Source: Bacillota bacterium (GTDB taxonomy: Bacteria > Bacillota > Clostridia > Acetivibrionales > JAMNYG01). Taken from it: a DNA stretch of 48,935 nt. Location: assembly GCA_023622945.1 (NCBI GenBank), contig JAMNYG010000145.1:1-48935 (forward strand). The letters run 5' to 3'. Positions 34,357 to 43,088 of this stretch are shown in pieces; position 1 is the stretch's first letter; every line of letters begins with the position of its first letter. The notes under the pieces are model-generated. The model did not search any database. It was not told the DNA's origin and worked only from the letters and a program-made list of their open reading frames with translations. The position numbers and the translations under genes are program-made.

Positions 34357-34940
34357 TGTTCCTGCGCCTCCTTGTTCCGCAATTCCTCAGAAGCGTCTAT
34401 GGCTGCCTGTACGGCATTTACGACAGCCCTTGAGGTTATGGTAGCGCCGCTTATGGCATCGATTTCTTCCGGACTGTTCTTTACACCCTTAACTACTTTT
34501 AAAGGCTTGCCCGGAGCAAATCCTGAAAGCTGGGATATAAAAGGCTCCTCTGACGCTCTTGACCCAAGACCCGGAGTTTCGCTGTTCTGACCGATTTTAA
34601 CTCCCGAAATCATCCCGGACTTTTCTATTCCTACGGTTACTTTCATTTCTCCTCCGTAACCTTTTGTTACCACCGAAAAAACATACCCTGCAACAGAATC
34701 GCCGCTAAACCCGATATATGCATCTTCAATTGACGCAGGTCCGGAAATTTTCTGAAAGACGCTTTTGTCTTTCTCAACAGGTTCAAAGTATTCTGCTGCC
34801 TTAAGCACTTCTTTCCGGGCAATTTCTGCATCCATGGCTTCTCTTTCGGCTATCCTGTCTTTAGTGATATTGTTGGTAAATCCAAGCAACATTGAAACAA
34901 CGACACAAATCAGAAATAACGTAATTGAAGGTTTCAACAT
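34353..34940 (-). CDS. rnfG: Rnf complex FMN-carrying subunit RnfG
   Basis: A 195-residue subunit with one N-terminal membrane helix and an outer FMN-binding domain. ETPGLGSRA and DAISGATITSRAV are the family motifs; the Thr in SGAT carries covalent FMN added by ApbE. The start is uncertain: a GTG at 34961 abuts GGAGG with no spacing, a TTG at 34949 is 11 nt from it, and an ATG at 34940 comes right after the rnfD stop (TGACATG) and fits coupled re-initiation. The last is used here. Confidence 0.92.
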   Translation of the reverse strand: MLKPSITLFLICVVVSMLLGFTNNITKDRIAEREAMDAEIARKEVLKAAEYFEPVEKDKSVFQKISGPASIEDAYIGFSGDSVAGYVFSVVTKGYGGEMKVTVGIEKSGMISGVKIGQNSETPGLGSRASEEPFISQLSGFAPGKPLKVVKGVKNSPEEIDAISGATITSRAVVNAVQAAIDASEELRNKEAQEQ

Positions 34941-34941
34941 G

Positions 34942-35895
34942 TCACGCAACTTTCTTTTCACCTCCGAAGCTCCTGGGAATCGTGAAACGGTCTATCAGAG
35001 GAGTGGCAACATTCATCAGAAGAATGGAGAATGAAACTCCTTCAGGATAGCTGGCATAAAGCCTTATTACCGCCGTTATCAGACCGCAGCCTATACCCAT
35101 TATCAGTCTGCCTTTCCTGGTAACAGGAGAAGAGGAATAATCAGTAGCCATAAAAAAGGCTCCCAGTATAAGGCCTCCCGAAAGGACGTGGTATACAAAG
35201 TCACCGCTGAATATCCGGTCTCCACCGAAAATAAAGGTTATCAAAGCAACCGTTCCGATAAACGCCGCCGGGATCTCAACGGTAATAACCCTGCGGTATA
35301 TAAGATAAGCAGCTCCTATCAGAAGGGCAAGTTTGGATGTTTCTCCTATACATCCTGCCACATTTCCAATAAAGAGGTCCAAATATCCCGGAAGGGTTCC
35401 TTCAGCAGCTTCCATGCCACCCTTTATCAATGCAAGGGGAGTGGCAGTGGAAACAGTATCAGGAAAGGTCCACCTGGTCATCTGTACCGGCCAGGATACC
35501 GTAAGGAAAACCCTGGCAGCCAGCGCCGGGTTCATAAAATTCTGGCCTATTCCGCCGAACAACTGCTTAACTATCACAATGGCCACAACCCCGCCTACGG
35601 CAGCAATCCACAGCGGAATTTCAGGGGGCAGGTTCATGCCCAGCAGCATACCGGTAACAACAGCGCTGAGATCCGATATGGTTATATTTCTTTTCAGTAC
35701 TCTGCAGTAAACATACTCAGATGCCACGCAGGTAAAAACCGTGGTTACCAGCACCAATAAAGCCCTGAATCCGAAAAACCAGACACCTGCGGCCGCAGCA
35801 GGTATCAAGGCTATAATCACATCCAGCATTATCCGGCTTGTGCTGTCCTTATCCCTCAGATGAGGGGAGGATGACATTATCAACGTATTCTCCAA
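34942..35895 (-). CDS. rnfD: Rnf complex FMN-carrying membrane subunit RnfD
   Basis: A 317-residue membrane protein of the NqrB/RnfD family with about nine or ten helices. The covalent FMN site appears as DTVSTATPLALIK, where the Thr before PLAL is the expected attachment residue. GGIGQNFMNPALAARVFL and FGGDRIFSGDFVYHVLSGG are also typical. The start is TTG at 35895 with GGGAGGT 7 nt upstream, 1 bp after the rnfC stop. Confidence 0.95.
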   Translation of the reverse strand: MENTLIMSSSPHLRDKDSTSRIMLDVIIALIPAAAAGVWFFGFRALLVLVTTVFTCVASEYVYCRVLKRNITISDLSAVVTGMLLGMNLPPEIPLWIAAVGGVVAIVIVKQLFGGIGQNFMNPALAARVFLTVSWPVQMTRWTFPDTVSTATPLALIKGGMEAAEGTLPGYLDLFIGNVAGCIGETSKLALLIGAAYLIYRRVITVEIPAAFIGTVALITFIFGGDRIFSGDFVYHVLSGGLILGAFFMATDYSSSPVTRKGRLIMGIGCGLITAVIRLYASYPEGVSFSILLMNVATPLIDRFTIPRSFGGEKKVA

Positions 35896-35896
35896 A

Positions 35897-37222
35897 TTAT
35901 TTACCTCCCTTCGAAGAAGCTGCCTGCCTCAGCTGCACCTTAGCAAGCCTTATGGACTGTACGAGATGTCTTTTTGCGGGACATACATATGAGCAGCAGC
36001 CGCACTCTATACAGTCATTTACATTGTACCTTTCCAGTTCATCAAACCGGCCTTTGACGGTGTACTGATTTATGGCAAGGGGAACCAGGTTCATGGGACA
36101 TGCGTCAACACACCTGCCGCACCTTATGCACGGGCTTTCCGGAGGCAGTTTAGCCGTCCCGGGGTCAAAAGCCAGAAGAGCATTGGTATGCTTTACTACG
36201 GAAGTCTCCAGGGAATACTGGGAAATTCCCATCATAGGGCCTCCCATAAGCACCTTCGCAGGTTCGGATCTGAATCCTCCGCAGAACTGGAATACATCAG
36301 ACAGCTGCGTTCCGATAAGCACCTCCACATTTGACGGCCTGGCCACTGCCGGACCGTCTACGGTAACCCTCCTTTTAATGAGGGGCATACCTGTTTTAAC
36401 ATACTCTGAAATGAAAGACACGCTGTTTACATTCATGACCACAACGCCCACGTCCAGAGGCAGCTTCCCGGGAGGCACCTTTTTCCCGGTCAGTGCATAA
36501 ATCAGCATTTTCTCGGCTCCCTGGGGATACCTTGTCTTCAATTTCACTACTTCGATATTGTCATGGTTGTCAGCCATGTCGGACAGGATTTTTATGGCTT
36601 CCGGCTTATTGTCCTCAATTCCGATAAATACTTTTTTAAAGTTCATGTATTCCATGAGAATCTCAATTCCGCACATTATGTGCCATGAGTTCTCCATGAT
36701 TTCCCTGTAGTCTGATGTAATATACGGTTCACACTCGGCGCCGTTGATGATAAGAGTGTCCACATTTTTATCAGGAGGAAATGACAGCTTGACATGGGTG
36801 GGAAAACCTGCTCCTCCAAGCCCCACCAATCCTGACTGCCTTATGGCGCTGATGAACTCTTCCCTGTTTGAGATCACGGGTGGTTTGATTTCTTCAGATA
36901 TCTCCTGCTCACCGTCAGTTTCGATCTCTACGGACATAACCTGCGTCCCTCCGGGGTAGAGCATGGGAGCGATGTTCTTGACTACCCCTGAAACGCTGGA
37001 ATGAATCGGGGCAGAGACAAATTTGTCTGATGTTCCTATTACCTGTCCTACCTTGACCTTTTCTCCCTTTGAGACCACCGGAGTACAGGGCGCCCCTATA
37101 TGTTGAAGCATAGGTATTACGACTTTTGCAGGAACATCCATTTTCACCGTTTCAACTTCAGCGGTGTTCTTGTAGTGAGGAACATTTGCTCCTCCCTTAA
37201 ACCTGGCTTTTTTAAACAACAT
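35897..37222 (-). CDS. rnfC: Rnf complex NADH-side subunit RnfC
   Basis: A 441-residue peripheral subunit that passes electrons to NAD+. An N-terminal barrel-sandwich part precedes the flavin/NADH region GLVGLGGAGFPTHVKLS and NGAECEPYITSDYR, and two 4Fe-4S motifs follow, CIRCGRCVDACPMNL and CIECGCCSYVCPAKR. It is the first gene of the operon. The ATG at 37222 follows GGAG by 8 nt; the frame is open six codons further. The whole complex couples ferredoxin oxidation to Na+ or H+ export. Confidence 0.96.
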   Translation of the reverse strand: MLFKKARFKGGANVPHYKNTAEVETVKMDVPAKVVIPMLQHIGAPCTPVVSKGEKVKVGQVIGTSDKFVSAPIHSSVSGVVKNIAPMLYPGGTQVMSVEIETDGEQEISEEIKPPVISNREEFISAIRQSGLVGLGGAGFPTHVKLSFPPDKNVDTLIINGAECEPYITSDYREIMENSWHIMCGIEILMEYMNFKKVFIGIEDNKPEAIKILSDMADNHDNIEVVKLKTRYPQGAEKMLIYALTGKKVPPGKLPLDVGVVVMNVNSVSFISEYVKTGMPLIKRRVTVDGPAVARPSNVEVLIGTQLSDVFQFCGGFRSEPAKVLMGGPMMGISQYSLETSVVKHTNALLAFDPGTAKLPPESPCIRCGRCVDACPMNLVPLAINQYTVKGRFDELERYNVNDCIECGCCSYVCPAKRHLVQSIRLAKVQLRQAASSKGGK

Positions 37223-37283
37223 ACACACTACTCCATTCAAAAAAATTAAATATTAAATAAATTACACATTGTATTTTGAATAC

Positions 37284-37312
37284 ATTATACATAGCAATAA
37301 GCCACGTCTCCA
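37284..37312 (-). promoter_or_regulatory. Candidate promoter of the rnf operon
   Basis: On the minus strand TGGAGA (4/6 match) and a perfect TATAAT are 17 nt apart. The leader would be about 55 nt. Confidence 0.5.
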
Positions 37313-37717
37313 GTAACCCAAGAAAAAGATTGAGCTGTTTACCTTGCGTGAACCGGATGAAGCATTTAAATGGCATAAATAAAGAATTCAAGGAGCTAAT
37401 CCCAAGATGAATTCCAAGTAAATTACATAATTTTAAGTCAATTATATTTATTACCAGGTAATAAGTCAAATGAACAATGTATACAAATTTGCCCTGCTGA
37501 ACGGTTTATATCTCTTTTTCTCTTGCTTTATTACTTTTTGTGGCTTTTTTATATCGCCCCAATCTCTTAAATGCCCATGAATAGCGGGTTTGACAAATTT
37601 CTGATGAACTTTGTATACAATTTTAACAATCTTCTCTGAAAACCCCATAAATCAATGGACAGCCCTTTTGATACTTATAAATTTTCAGGAGCTGTCCACC
37701 GATATGTACTGAAAATG
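37313..37717. other. Intergenic region between the esterase gene and the rnf operon
   Basis: No convincing gene. Two palindromic TTGTATACAA-like sites (around 37473-37483 and 37611-37621) lie 138 bp apart, and a GGACAGC/GCTGTCC inverted repeat (37658-37698) follows the esterase stop but lacks a T run. The palindromes resemble GntR-family operators. Confidence 0.4.
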
Positions 37718-38497
37718 TTACTTCTTGTTTTTAAGAGGAAGCCAGCTTAGTATGCTCTGAATTTTCTTGTCAAAATATGCCCAGTTATGGTCTCCCGGCT
37801 CTTCCTCGTATGTCAGGTCAAGAGAAAGTTTTCTGCAGAAATCCCTGAATTTAAGGTTGTCTTCATACAGGAAATCTTCGGTTCCGCAGCACTGGAACAG
37901 CTTTGGTTTGGGGCCGCTAGACTCTGCAACCCTTTTCGCCAGGTGGAACAAATCGTTTTCGGTTCCTGCTATGTCAGCCCCTTTACCGAATATATTATCC
38001 AGCTCGTCCCTGGGGTTGTCCCTGACATACCTTGCAAGATCCACCACGCCTGAAATGCTTGCACCGGCGGCAAATTTGTCGGGATGGCTTAACACCATCT
38101 TTAAAGCTCCGTATCCTCCCATGGAAAGGCCTGCTACAAAATTGTCCTCCCTTTTATCCGACAGTCTGAAAAAGTATCTCGCCAAAGCCGGTACCTCTTC
38201 GGACACAAAGGTCCAATATTTGTATCCATGTACCATGTCTGCGTAGAAACTGCGGTTTACAGCCGGCATTACCACGGCCAGGCCATATTCTCCTGCATAA
38301 CGCTCGATGGAGGACCATCTCACCCAGGCAGTATAATCATCCGACAAGCCGTGAAGAAGATACAGGGTCTGGTGGAGATTTTCTCCTGCAACCGAATGAA
38401 TTCCGTACTGGGACCTGGTGGTTTGTGGAAGAACCACATACATTGCCGTGGATATGCCTAAAACCTCGGAAAAGAAATTGCAGTGGATTAAAGCCAT
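37718..38497 (-). CDS. Esterase D-type alpha/beta hydrolase
   Basis: A 259-residue cytosolic esterase of the S-formylglutathione hydrolase/feruloyl-acetyl esterase group (tributyrin esterase-like). The nucleophile Ser125 lies in VAGLSMGGYGALK; the oxyanion LYLLHGLSDDYTAW, an Asp (CCGTEDFLYEDN) and a final His (GDHNWAYFD) complete the site. No signal peptide is present, so it would act on small esters inside the cell, perhaps acetylated or feruloylated sugars. The ATG at 38497 has GGAGG 7 nt upstream; the open frame upstream is not family-like. Confidence 0.88.
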   Translation of the reverse strand: MALIHCNFFSEVLGISTAMYVVLPQTTRSQYGIHSVAGENLHQTLYLLHGLSDDYTAWVRWSSIERYAGEYGLAVVMPAVNRSFYADMVHGYKYWTFVSEEVPALARYFFRLSDKREDNFVAGLSMGGYGALKMVLSHPDKFAAGASISGVVDLARYVRDNPRDELDNIFGKGADIAGTENDLFHLAKRVAESSGPKPKLFQCCGTEDFLYEDNLKFRDFCRKLSLDLTYEEEPGDHNWAYFDKKIQSILSWLPLKNKK

Positions 38498-38599
38498 TTC
38501 ATAACCTCCTTTACATTCTTTATCTGCCTGATTTTTTATCATTCTGTCCTTATGTCTGTCCAATGCTTGTAATTGCATTTGTTGAATCCAACATTTGGC

Positions 38600-39529
38600 T
38601 CAGGGCGCCATTCCCGTCACAACCCTCTCAATTCCTGCCAGGTCCCTGAATATCCTTATATCTGTGTAACCCTCCCGCCTCATAATGTCGGCCACTCCTC
38701 TAGCCTGATCAAACCCCGTTTCAAATGCCAGCAACCCGCCGGGTTTCAGATAAGAAAGGGCATCTTTCGTTATCCTTTTATAAAAAACAAGTCCGTCCTT
38801 CCCTCCGTCCAGAGCCTCTATGGGCTCATGATGTCTTACCTCGTCCTTTAGCTCATTTATTTGGCAGGTGGGAATATACGGAGGATTTGACACTATCACA
38901 TCAAATTTCTCATAATCTTTTATAGATGCGAAAAGGTCACTTTTGACGAATTTTATCCTGGAATCCACTCCGTTTATTTTTGCATTGTATAAGGCCGTTT
39001 CAATAGCTTTTTCAGATATGTCCACAGCAATAATTTCAACATCATCCAGGTAATACGCAAGGCTTACGGCTATGCAGCCCGAACCCGTTCCCATGTCCAG
39101 AATGCGGATTTTACGGCTGCCCGCACAGTTATTCGGGTCTCTTCTTTCCCTGCACAAGCCGAGTTCATATCTTTCCCTGCACAAGCAAAGGTCCCTTCTT
39201 TCCCTGCACCAGCTGATCACCGTTTCTACCAGGATCTCGGTATCATGCCTTGGAATCAGCACATGGTTGTTTACAAAAAAGTCAAGAGACATAAACTCCT
39301 GATGTCCGGTTATATACTGAAGAGGTGTTCCTTCTGCCCTCTTTGCAACCAGTGCAAAAAACTTCTTCTCATCCGTCTCAGAAAGTTCTTCATCATCATG
39401 AGAATACAAAAAAGCCTTGTCACTTTTTATGACAAAGCAAAGTATTATACCCGATTCCCTTATGGCAGATTCAATCCCTGCCGCTTTAAGCTTTTCGGCT
39501 CCCCGTCTTACAGCATCACGTATGGTCAT
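38600..39529 (-). CDS. prmC: Release factor glutamine methyltransferase with a nine-residue repeat insert
   Basis: A 309-residue enzyme that methylates the Gln of the GGQ motif in peptide release factors. The helical N-terminal domain is followed by a SAM-binding domain with ILDMGTGSGCIAVSLAYYL and the catalytic NPPY in VIVSNPPYIPT. Between the domains, residues 108-134 are three tandem nonapeptides, CRERRDLCL, CRERYELGL and CRERRDPNN, which relatives lack. They are encoded by 27 bp repeats. The length is about 25 residues over the usual 280-285. GGGAGA lies 5 nt before the ATG. Confidence 0.94.
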   Translation of the reverse strand: MTIRDAVRRGAEKLKAAGIESAIRESGIILCFVIKSDKAFLYSHDDEELSETDEKKFFALVAKRAEGTPLQYITGHQEFMSLDFFVNNHVLIPRHDTEILVETVISWCRERRDLCLCRERYELGLCRERRDPNNCAGSRKIRILDMGTGSGCIAVSLAYYLDDVEIIAVDISEKAIETALYNAKINGVDSRIKFVKSDLFASIKDYEKFDVIVSNPPYIPTCQINELKDEVRHHEPIEALDGGKDGLVFYKRITKDALSYLKPGGLLAFETGFDQARGVADIMRREGYTDIRIFRDLAGIERVVTGMAP

Positions 39530-39569
39530 GGCATCTCCCGATGTTTTTATCCCTATATTTCCCTTCTAC

Positions 39570-40556
39570 TTACCATTTATCGGCATCCTTGTCCTTGGAC
39601 ATGGCGTGCTTGAATGCTTCTATTGCAACTTCTATCTGGTCGTCATCAGGTTCCCTGGTTGTGAAATACTGAAGAAACAGCCCCGGCGCATTCAGTATCT
39701 TTACCGGTCTGGCATCGCATCTTCCGGCGAATTTCAGCAGTTCATACGAGATTCCGGCAATCAGCGGGACAAGCAAAAGCCTGATCAGTATGTTAACCCA
39801 TATAACATGCCATCCTACAAAAGAAAAAACAATAATGCTGACTATCATTACCATGAATAGGTACGATGTACCGCAGCGAGGATGTTTTGTTGAGAATTTC
39901 CTTACGTTTTCTACCGTCAGCTCCTCTTCGTGTTCATAGCAGTGAATTGTCTTATGCTCTGCTCCATGATATTGCCAGACCCTTCTCATTTCCTTAAGTC
40001 TTGAAGTAAATGCAAGATAAACAAAGAACAGAGTTACCCGAATAATCCCCTCAAAGAGGTTATAATACAGAACGCCCACCCTGGTTGACTTATCAAAACG
40101 CAAAAGGCTTGCCAGGAAATTGGGAAGAAGGATAAACAACCCTATACTGAACCCGATTGCCACAACTACTGTTATATATATAAGGATGTCCGGAATTTTG
40201 TTCCCAAGTTTTTTTTCAATAAATTCATCGATCTTTTCGGAAAGTTTCCTTCCCCGTGACTTACCATGAACCTCTTCGGCATTTGAGAATTCCTGGCGGG
40301 TGTCATTCCCGTTCTCTTCAGCCTCCACAAACTCGGCTGAATATATAAGGGCTCTCACTCCAAGAACCATTTGCCGGAGAAAACCTATGACTCCACGCAC
40401 CACGGGCAGTTTCTGCAGGATATTTTTTCTCGGAAGAGGTTTTTTATTAAGAACTATTTCTCCATTGGGTTTTCTGATTGCTATTGCGGCGCTGTCCGGC
40501 CCTATCATCATCAGTCCCTCAATAAGAGCCATACCGCCTATCGTTGTTTTTTTCAT
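39570..40556 (-). CDS. DUF1385 membrane protein
   Basis: A 328-residue protein with four or five membrane helices and the DUF1385 signatures IGGMALIEGLMMIGPDSAAI, YHGAEHKTIHCYEHEEELTV and HPRCGTSYLFMVMI. The conserved His/Cys/Glu residues suggest metal binding. Function is unknown, although the family is widely conserved next to rpmE and prmC in Firmicutes, as here. AGGAG precedes the ATG with 6 nt between. Confidence 0.9.
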   Translation of the reverse strand: MKKTTIGGMALIEGLMMIGPDSAAIAIRKPNGEIVLNKKPLPRKNILQKLPVVRGVIGFLRQMVLGVRALIYSAEFVEAEENGNDTRQEFSNAEEVHGKSRGRKLSEKIDEFIEKKLGNKIPDILIYITVVVAIGFSIGLFILLPNFLASLLRFDKSTRVGVLYYNLFEGIIRVTLFFVYLAFTSRLKEMRRVWQYHGAEHKTIHCYEHEEELTVENVRKFSTKHPRCGTSYLFMVMIVSIIVFSFVGWHVIWVNILIRLLLVPLIAGISYELLKFAGRCDARPVKILNAPGLFLQYFTTREPDDDQIEVAIEAFKHAMSKDKDADKW

Positions 40557-40569
40557 ATTTGACTCCTCA

Positions 40570-40601
40570 TAAAAATTAAAGGCTGAAATCTTTCAGCCTT
40601 T
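40570..40601 (-). terminator. Rho-independent terminator after rpmE
   Basis: On the minus strand AAAGGCTGAAA pairs with TTTCAGCCTTT, followed by AATTTTTATG. It lies 37 bp after the rpmE stop and just before the DUF1385 gene ribosome site, so it may act as an attenuator for the downstream genes. Confidence 0.75.
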
Positions 40602-40637
40602 AGTTTAACATTTTTGCTATAGGTTTTCAATTACATA

Positions 40638-40847
40638 TTACTGCTCCTGGCTCCAGCCATACTTCTTCTTGAACCTGTCAACACGTCCGCCTGTGTCAAC
40701 AAGTTTCTGCTTTCCTGTAAAGAAAGGATGGCACTTGGAGCATATTTCCACACGAAGCTCCTTTTTGGTGGACCCTGTGACAAAAGTCTCTCCGCAGGCA
40801 CACCTTACTACTGCTTCACCATATTTGGGATGAATACCTTCCTTCAT
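40638..40847 (-). CDS. rpmE: 50S ribosomal protein L31
   Basis: A 69-residue L31 starting [20 protein letters not shown]. It keeps all four zinc-binding cysteines (CAC and CSKC), so it is the zinc-containing form rather than the zinc-free paralogue used in starvation. The second possible start is used: AAGGTG lies 6 nt before it and the family begins there. It has its own promoter after rho. Confidence 0.96.
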   Translation of the reverse strand: MKEGIHPKYGEAVVRCACGETFVTGSTKKELRVEICSKCHPFFTGKQKLVDTGGRVDRFKKKYGWSQEQ

Positions 40848-40937
40848 TCTTTTCACCTTCTTTCAGATCGAAAACTGTATCCGCTTACATTTGCAATATA
40901 TAAAAAGACGGATTTACACGTTTTAGACACAGAGACA

Positions 40938-40966
40938 ATTCTAGCATAAAATCCCGCCATCTGCAA
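40938..40966 (-). promoter_or_regulatory. Sigma-A promoter of rpmE
   Basis: On the minus strand TTGCAG and TAGAAT are 17 nt apart, in the short gap between rho and rpmE; the leader would be about 85 nt. Confidence 0.65.
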
Positions 40967-40975
40967 CCCTTATTT

Positions 40976-42763
40976 TTATAGCAAAGGTTTTTCACCGAAA
41001 TTCACATTAATGCTCTTTACAAATTCCTCATTGCTCTTGGTCTGCATAAGCCTGTTTATGATCATCTCGGTAACTTCAGCGGTACCCATGTTACTCATGG
41101 CCCTTCTTATAGCCCACATGCTCTCAAGTTCCCTTGGGGTAAGAAGCAGTTCCTCCCGCCTTGTTCCCGAGCGGTTGATATCTATTGCAGGGAAAATTCT
41201 TTTCTCCGACAGCTTCCTGTCAAGGTGCAGCTCCATGTTACCCGTACCCTTGAATTCTTCATATATAACGTCATCCATTCTGCTTCCGGTTTCAATAAGG
41301 GCGGTGGCAATGACGGTAAGGCTTCCGCCGTTTTCAATATTCCTTGCTGCTCCAAAGAATTTTTTCGGTTTATACAGGGCTCCCGGATCAAGTCCTCCCG
41401 TAAGGGTTCTTCCGGTAGGGGGAATTGTCTGGTTATAAGCCCTTGCAAGCCTTGTTATGCTGTCAAGTAAAATTACCACGTCTCTCTTCTGCTCAACCAG
41501 CCTTTGGGCTCTTTCAAGCACCATTTCGGCAACCTTGACATGATGCTCCGGCATCTCATCGAAAGTGGAATACAGCACTTCCCCTTTAACCGAACGCTGC
41601 ATATCGGTTACTTCCTCGGGCCGTTCATCTATCAGCAACACTATGAGTTCTATTTCAGGATAGTTTGTAGTTATCGCATTGGCAATCTTCTTAAGAAGCA
41701 CGGTTTTACCTGCCTTTGGAGGTGAAACAATCATGCCTCGCTGTCCTTTTCCGATAGGCGCTATCAAGTCTATGAGCCTTGTGGCAAGCTCTTTAGGGTG
41801 TGTTTCCATGGTGATTCTTTCATTGGGGAATATAGGTGTAAGATTTTCAAAAGGAATCCTCTTTGCCGCGACCTCAGGAGGATCACCGTTAACAGACTGT
41901 ACATACAACAGCGCCTGGAACTTCTCTCCCTGTTGGGGTATTCTTCCTATTCCTCTGATTAAATCACCTGTTTTTAAATTGAATCGCCTGATTTGTGAAG
42001 GGGATACATAGACATCCTTACTGCCTGACAGGTAATTTTCGCTTCTTAAAAACCCATATCCGTCAGGAAGTACTTCCAGTACTCCTTCAACAGGACTGTC
42101 GCTTTCAATTCTCTCTATATAAATGGAAGGATAGGTGTTTTCAGATTCTCTCTTTACCTCCTGAATTTTGGCAGGAGCTTTTTCTTCAACCTTTGCCTCT
42201 TCTTCCCTGGCTTGCTGAGTTGATTTGCTTTCCGTATCCTCAACAGGTTCTTTTTCTGCTTTCTGTGTTTCTGCCGGTTTCTTCTCAGCTGCTTCTCCAG
42301 AAGGCTCTTCAACCTTTTGTCCATCTTCTTCGGTTTTGTTACTTTCTTTTTCTTCTTTTCTTTCGGTGCTTAATGACTGAGATGATTCATTTATATCAAC
42401 AGCAGCCGCTTTTGCAGCCTTGCTCGGTCTTCCCCGTCTTGGCTTTTTAATTGCTGCAGGCTGTTCTTCTGCAGGCTGTGCGTCCTTTTTATCAGCCTGC
42501 TCAGAAGCATCTGCAGCGCTCCCTTTCTCCTCTTCCTTTTTAGCTTTTTCTTCTGCTTCCTCCGTCAAGCCAGTTTCCTTTTCATCCGGCTGCTCATCCT
42601 GCTGTGACAGACTTGTCTTTTCTGACTTTGCTTCATTGGCTGCTTCGTATATTTTATTTATCAGTTCATCTTTTCTGTACTTCGTGACGCTTTTTATGCC
42701 CATCATTTTAGCAATATAGCGCAAGTCTGCCAGCGTCTTGGCTTTAAGATCAATTTCTTCCAT
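40976..42763 (-). CDS. rho: Transcription termination factor Rho with a long acidic insertion
   Basis: A 595-residue hexameric RNA helicase that ends transcription. The Rho N-terminal helical domain covers about 1-45, an inserted region about 46-215, the cold-shock-like RNA-binding domain about 220-300 ([19 protein letters not shown]), and the ATPase part follows with the P-loop [14 protein letters not shown], Walker [19 protein letters not shown] and the Q/R loops. Typical Rho has about 420 residues. The insert is rich in Glu, Lys, Ala, Gln and Pro and contains the AT-hook-like [13 protein letters not shown]. Such inserts can bind nucleic acid or form assemblies in some bacteria. Confidence 0.96.
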   Translation of the reverse strand: MEEIDLKAKTLADLRYIAKMMGIKSVTKYRKDELINKIYEAANEAKSEKTSLSQQDEQPDEKETGLTEEAEEKAKKEEEKGSAADASEQADKKDAQPAEEQPAAIKKPRRGRPSKAAKAAAVDINESSQSLSTERKEEKESNKTEEDGQKVEEPSGEAAEKKPAETQKAEKEPVEDTESKSTQQAREEEAKVEEKAPAKIQEVKRESENTYPSIYIERIESDSPVEGVLEVLPDGYGFLRSENYLSGSKDVYVSPSQIRRFNLKTGDLIRGIGRIPQQGEKFQALLYVQSVNGDPPEVAAKRIPFENLTPIFPNERITMETHPKELATRLIDLIAPIGKGQRGMIVSPPKAGKTVLLKKIANAITTNYPEIELIVLLIDERPEEVTDMQRSVKGEVLYSTFDEMPEHHVKVAEMVLERAQRLVEQKRDVVILLDSITRLARAYNQTIPPTGRTLTGGLDPGALYKPKKFFGAARNIENGGSLTVIATALIETGSRMDDVIYEEFKGTGNMELHLDRKLSEKRIFPAIDINRSGTRREELLLTPRELESMWAIRRAMSNMGTAEVTEMIINRLMQTKSNEEFVKSINVNFGEKPLL

Positions 42764-42987
42764 AATCCACCACCTTTATAAAAAATCAAGTACTTATCAG
42801 CACTTTATTGGGAATACATTCAATCAGAAAACAAGAATAAAGGCATACAAATGAGAAATTCAATGCTTTAAGGAAGACAAGTGAACATTCAAGGTATGAA
42901 CCCTTAAGAAAAAGGGCTTAATTCACATACCCATGTACGCCCGGCACTAAAATCAAAATCAAATTCAGATCCTGACCGCCTTAGTGA
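42764..42987 (-). promoter_or_regulatory. Long leader of rho
   Basis: About 215 nt lie between the rho promoter and its ATG, with no open reading frame of note. A small hairpin (AAGCCC...AAGGG near 42900-42930) is visible. A long leader fits the autogenous control by Rho known in other bacteria, but no specific site could be identified. Confidence 0.45.
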
Positions 42988-43016
42988 ATTATATCATCGG
43001 AGATAAACTTTGTCAA
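42988..43016 (-). promoter_or_regulatory. Consensus sigma-A promoter of rho
   Basis: On the minus strand a perfect TTGACA and a perfect TATAAT are 17 nt apart. This is the best vegetative promoter in the window. Confidence 0.85.
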
Positions 43017-43088
43017 CGAGGCTGTTCACAAGACTGATAAACTCTGCATTTTTCAGTTATTTCTCATAAATATAGCCGTATTTTTCAG

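Noticed and set aside
37466-37648. 60-residue basic frame on minus upstream of rnfC
   Set aside because: No ribosome site, no known similarity, and the region is flanked by palindromes; more likely non-coding.
39072-39302. Plus-strand frame with LSLHK repeats
   Set aside because: It is antisense to the 27 bp repeats of prmC.
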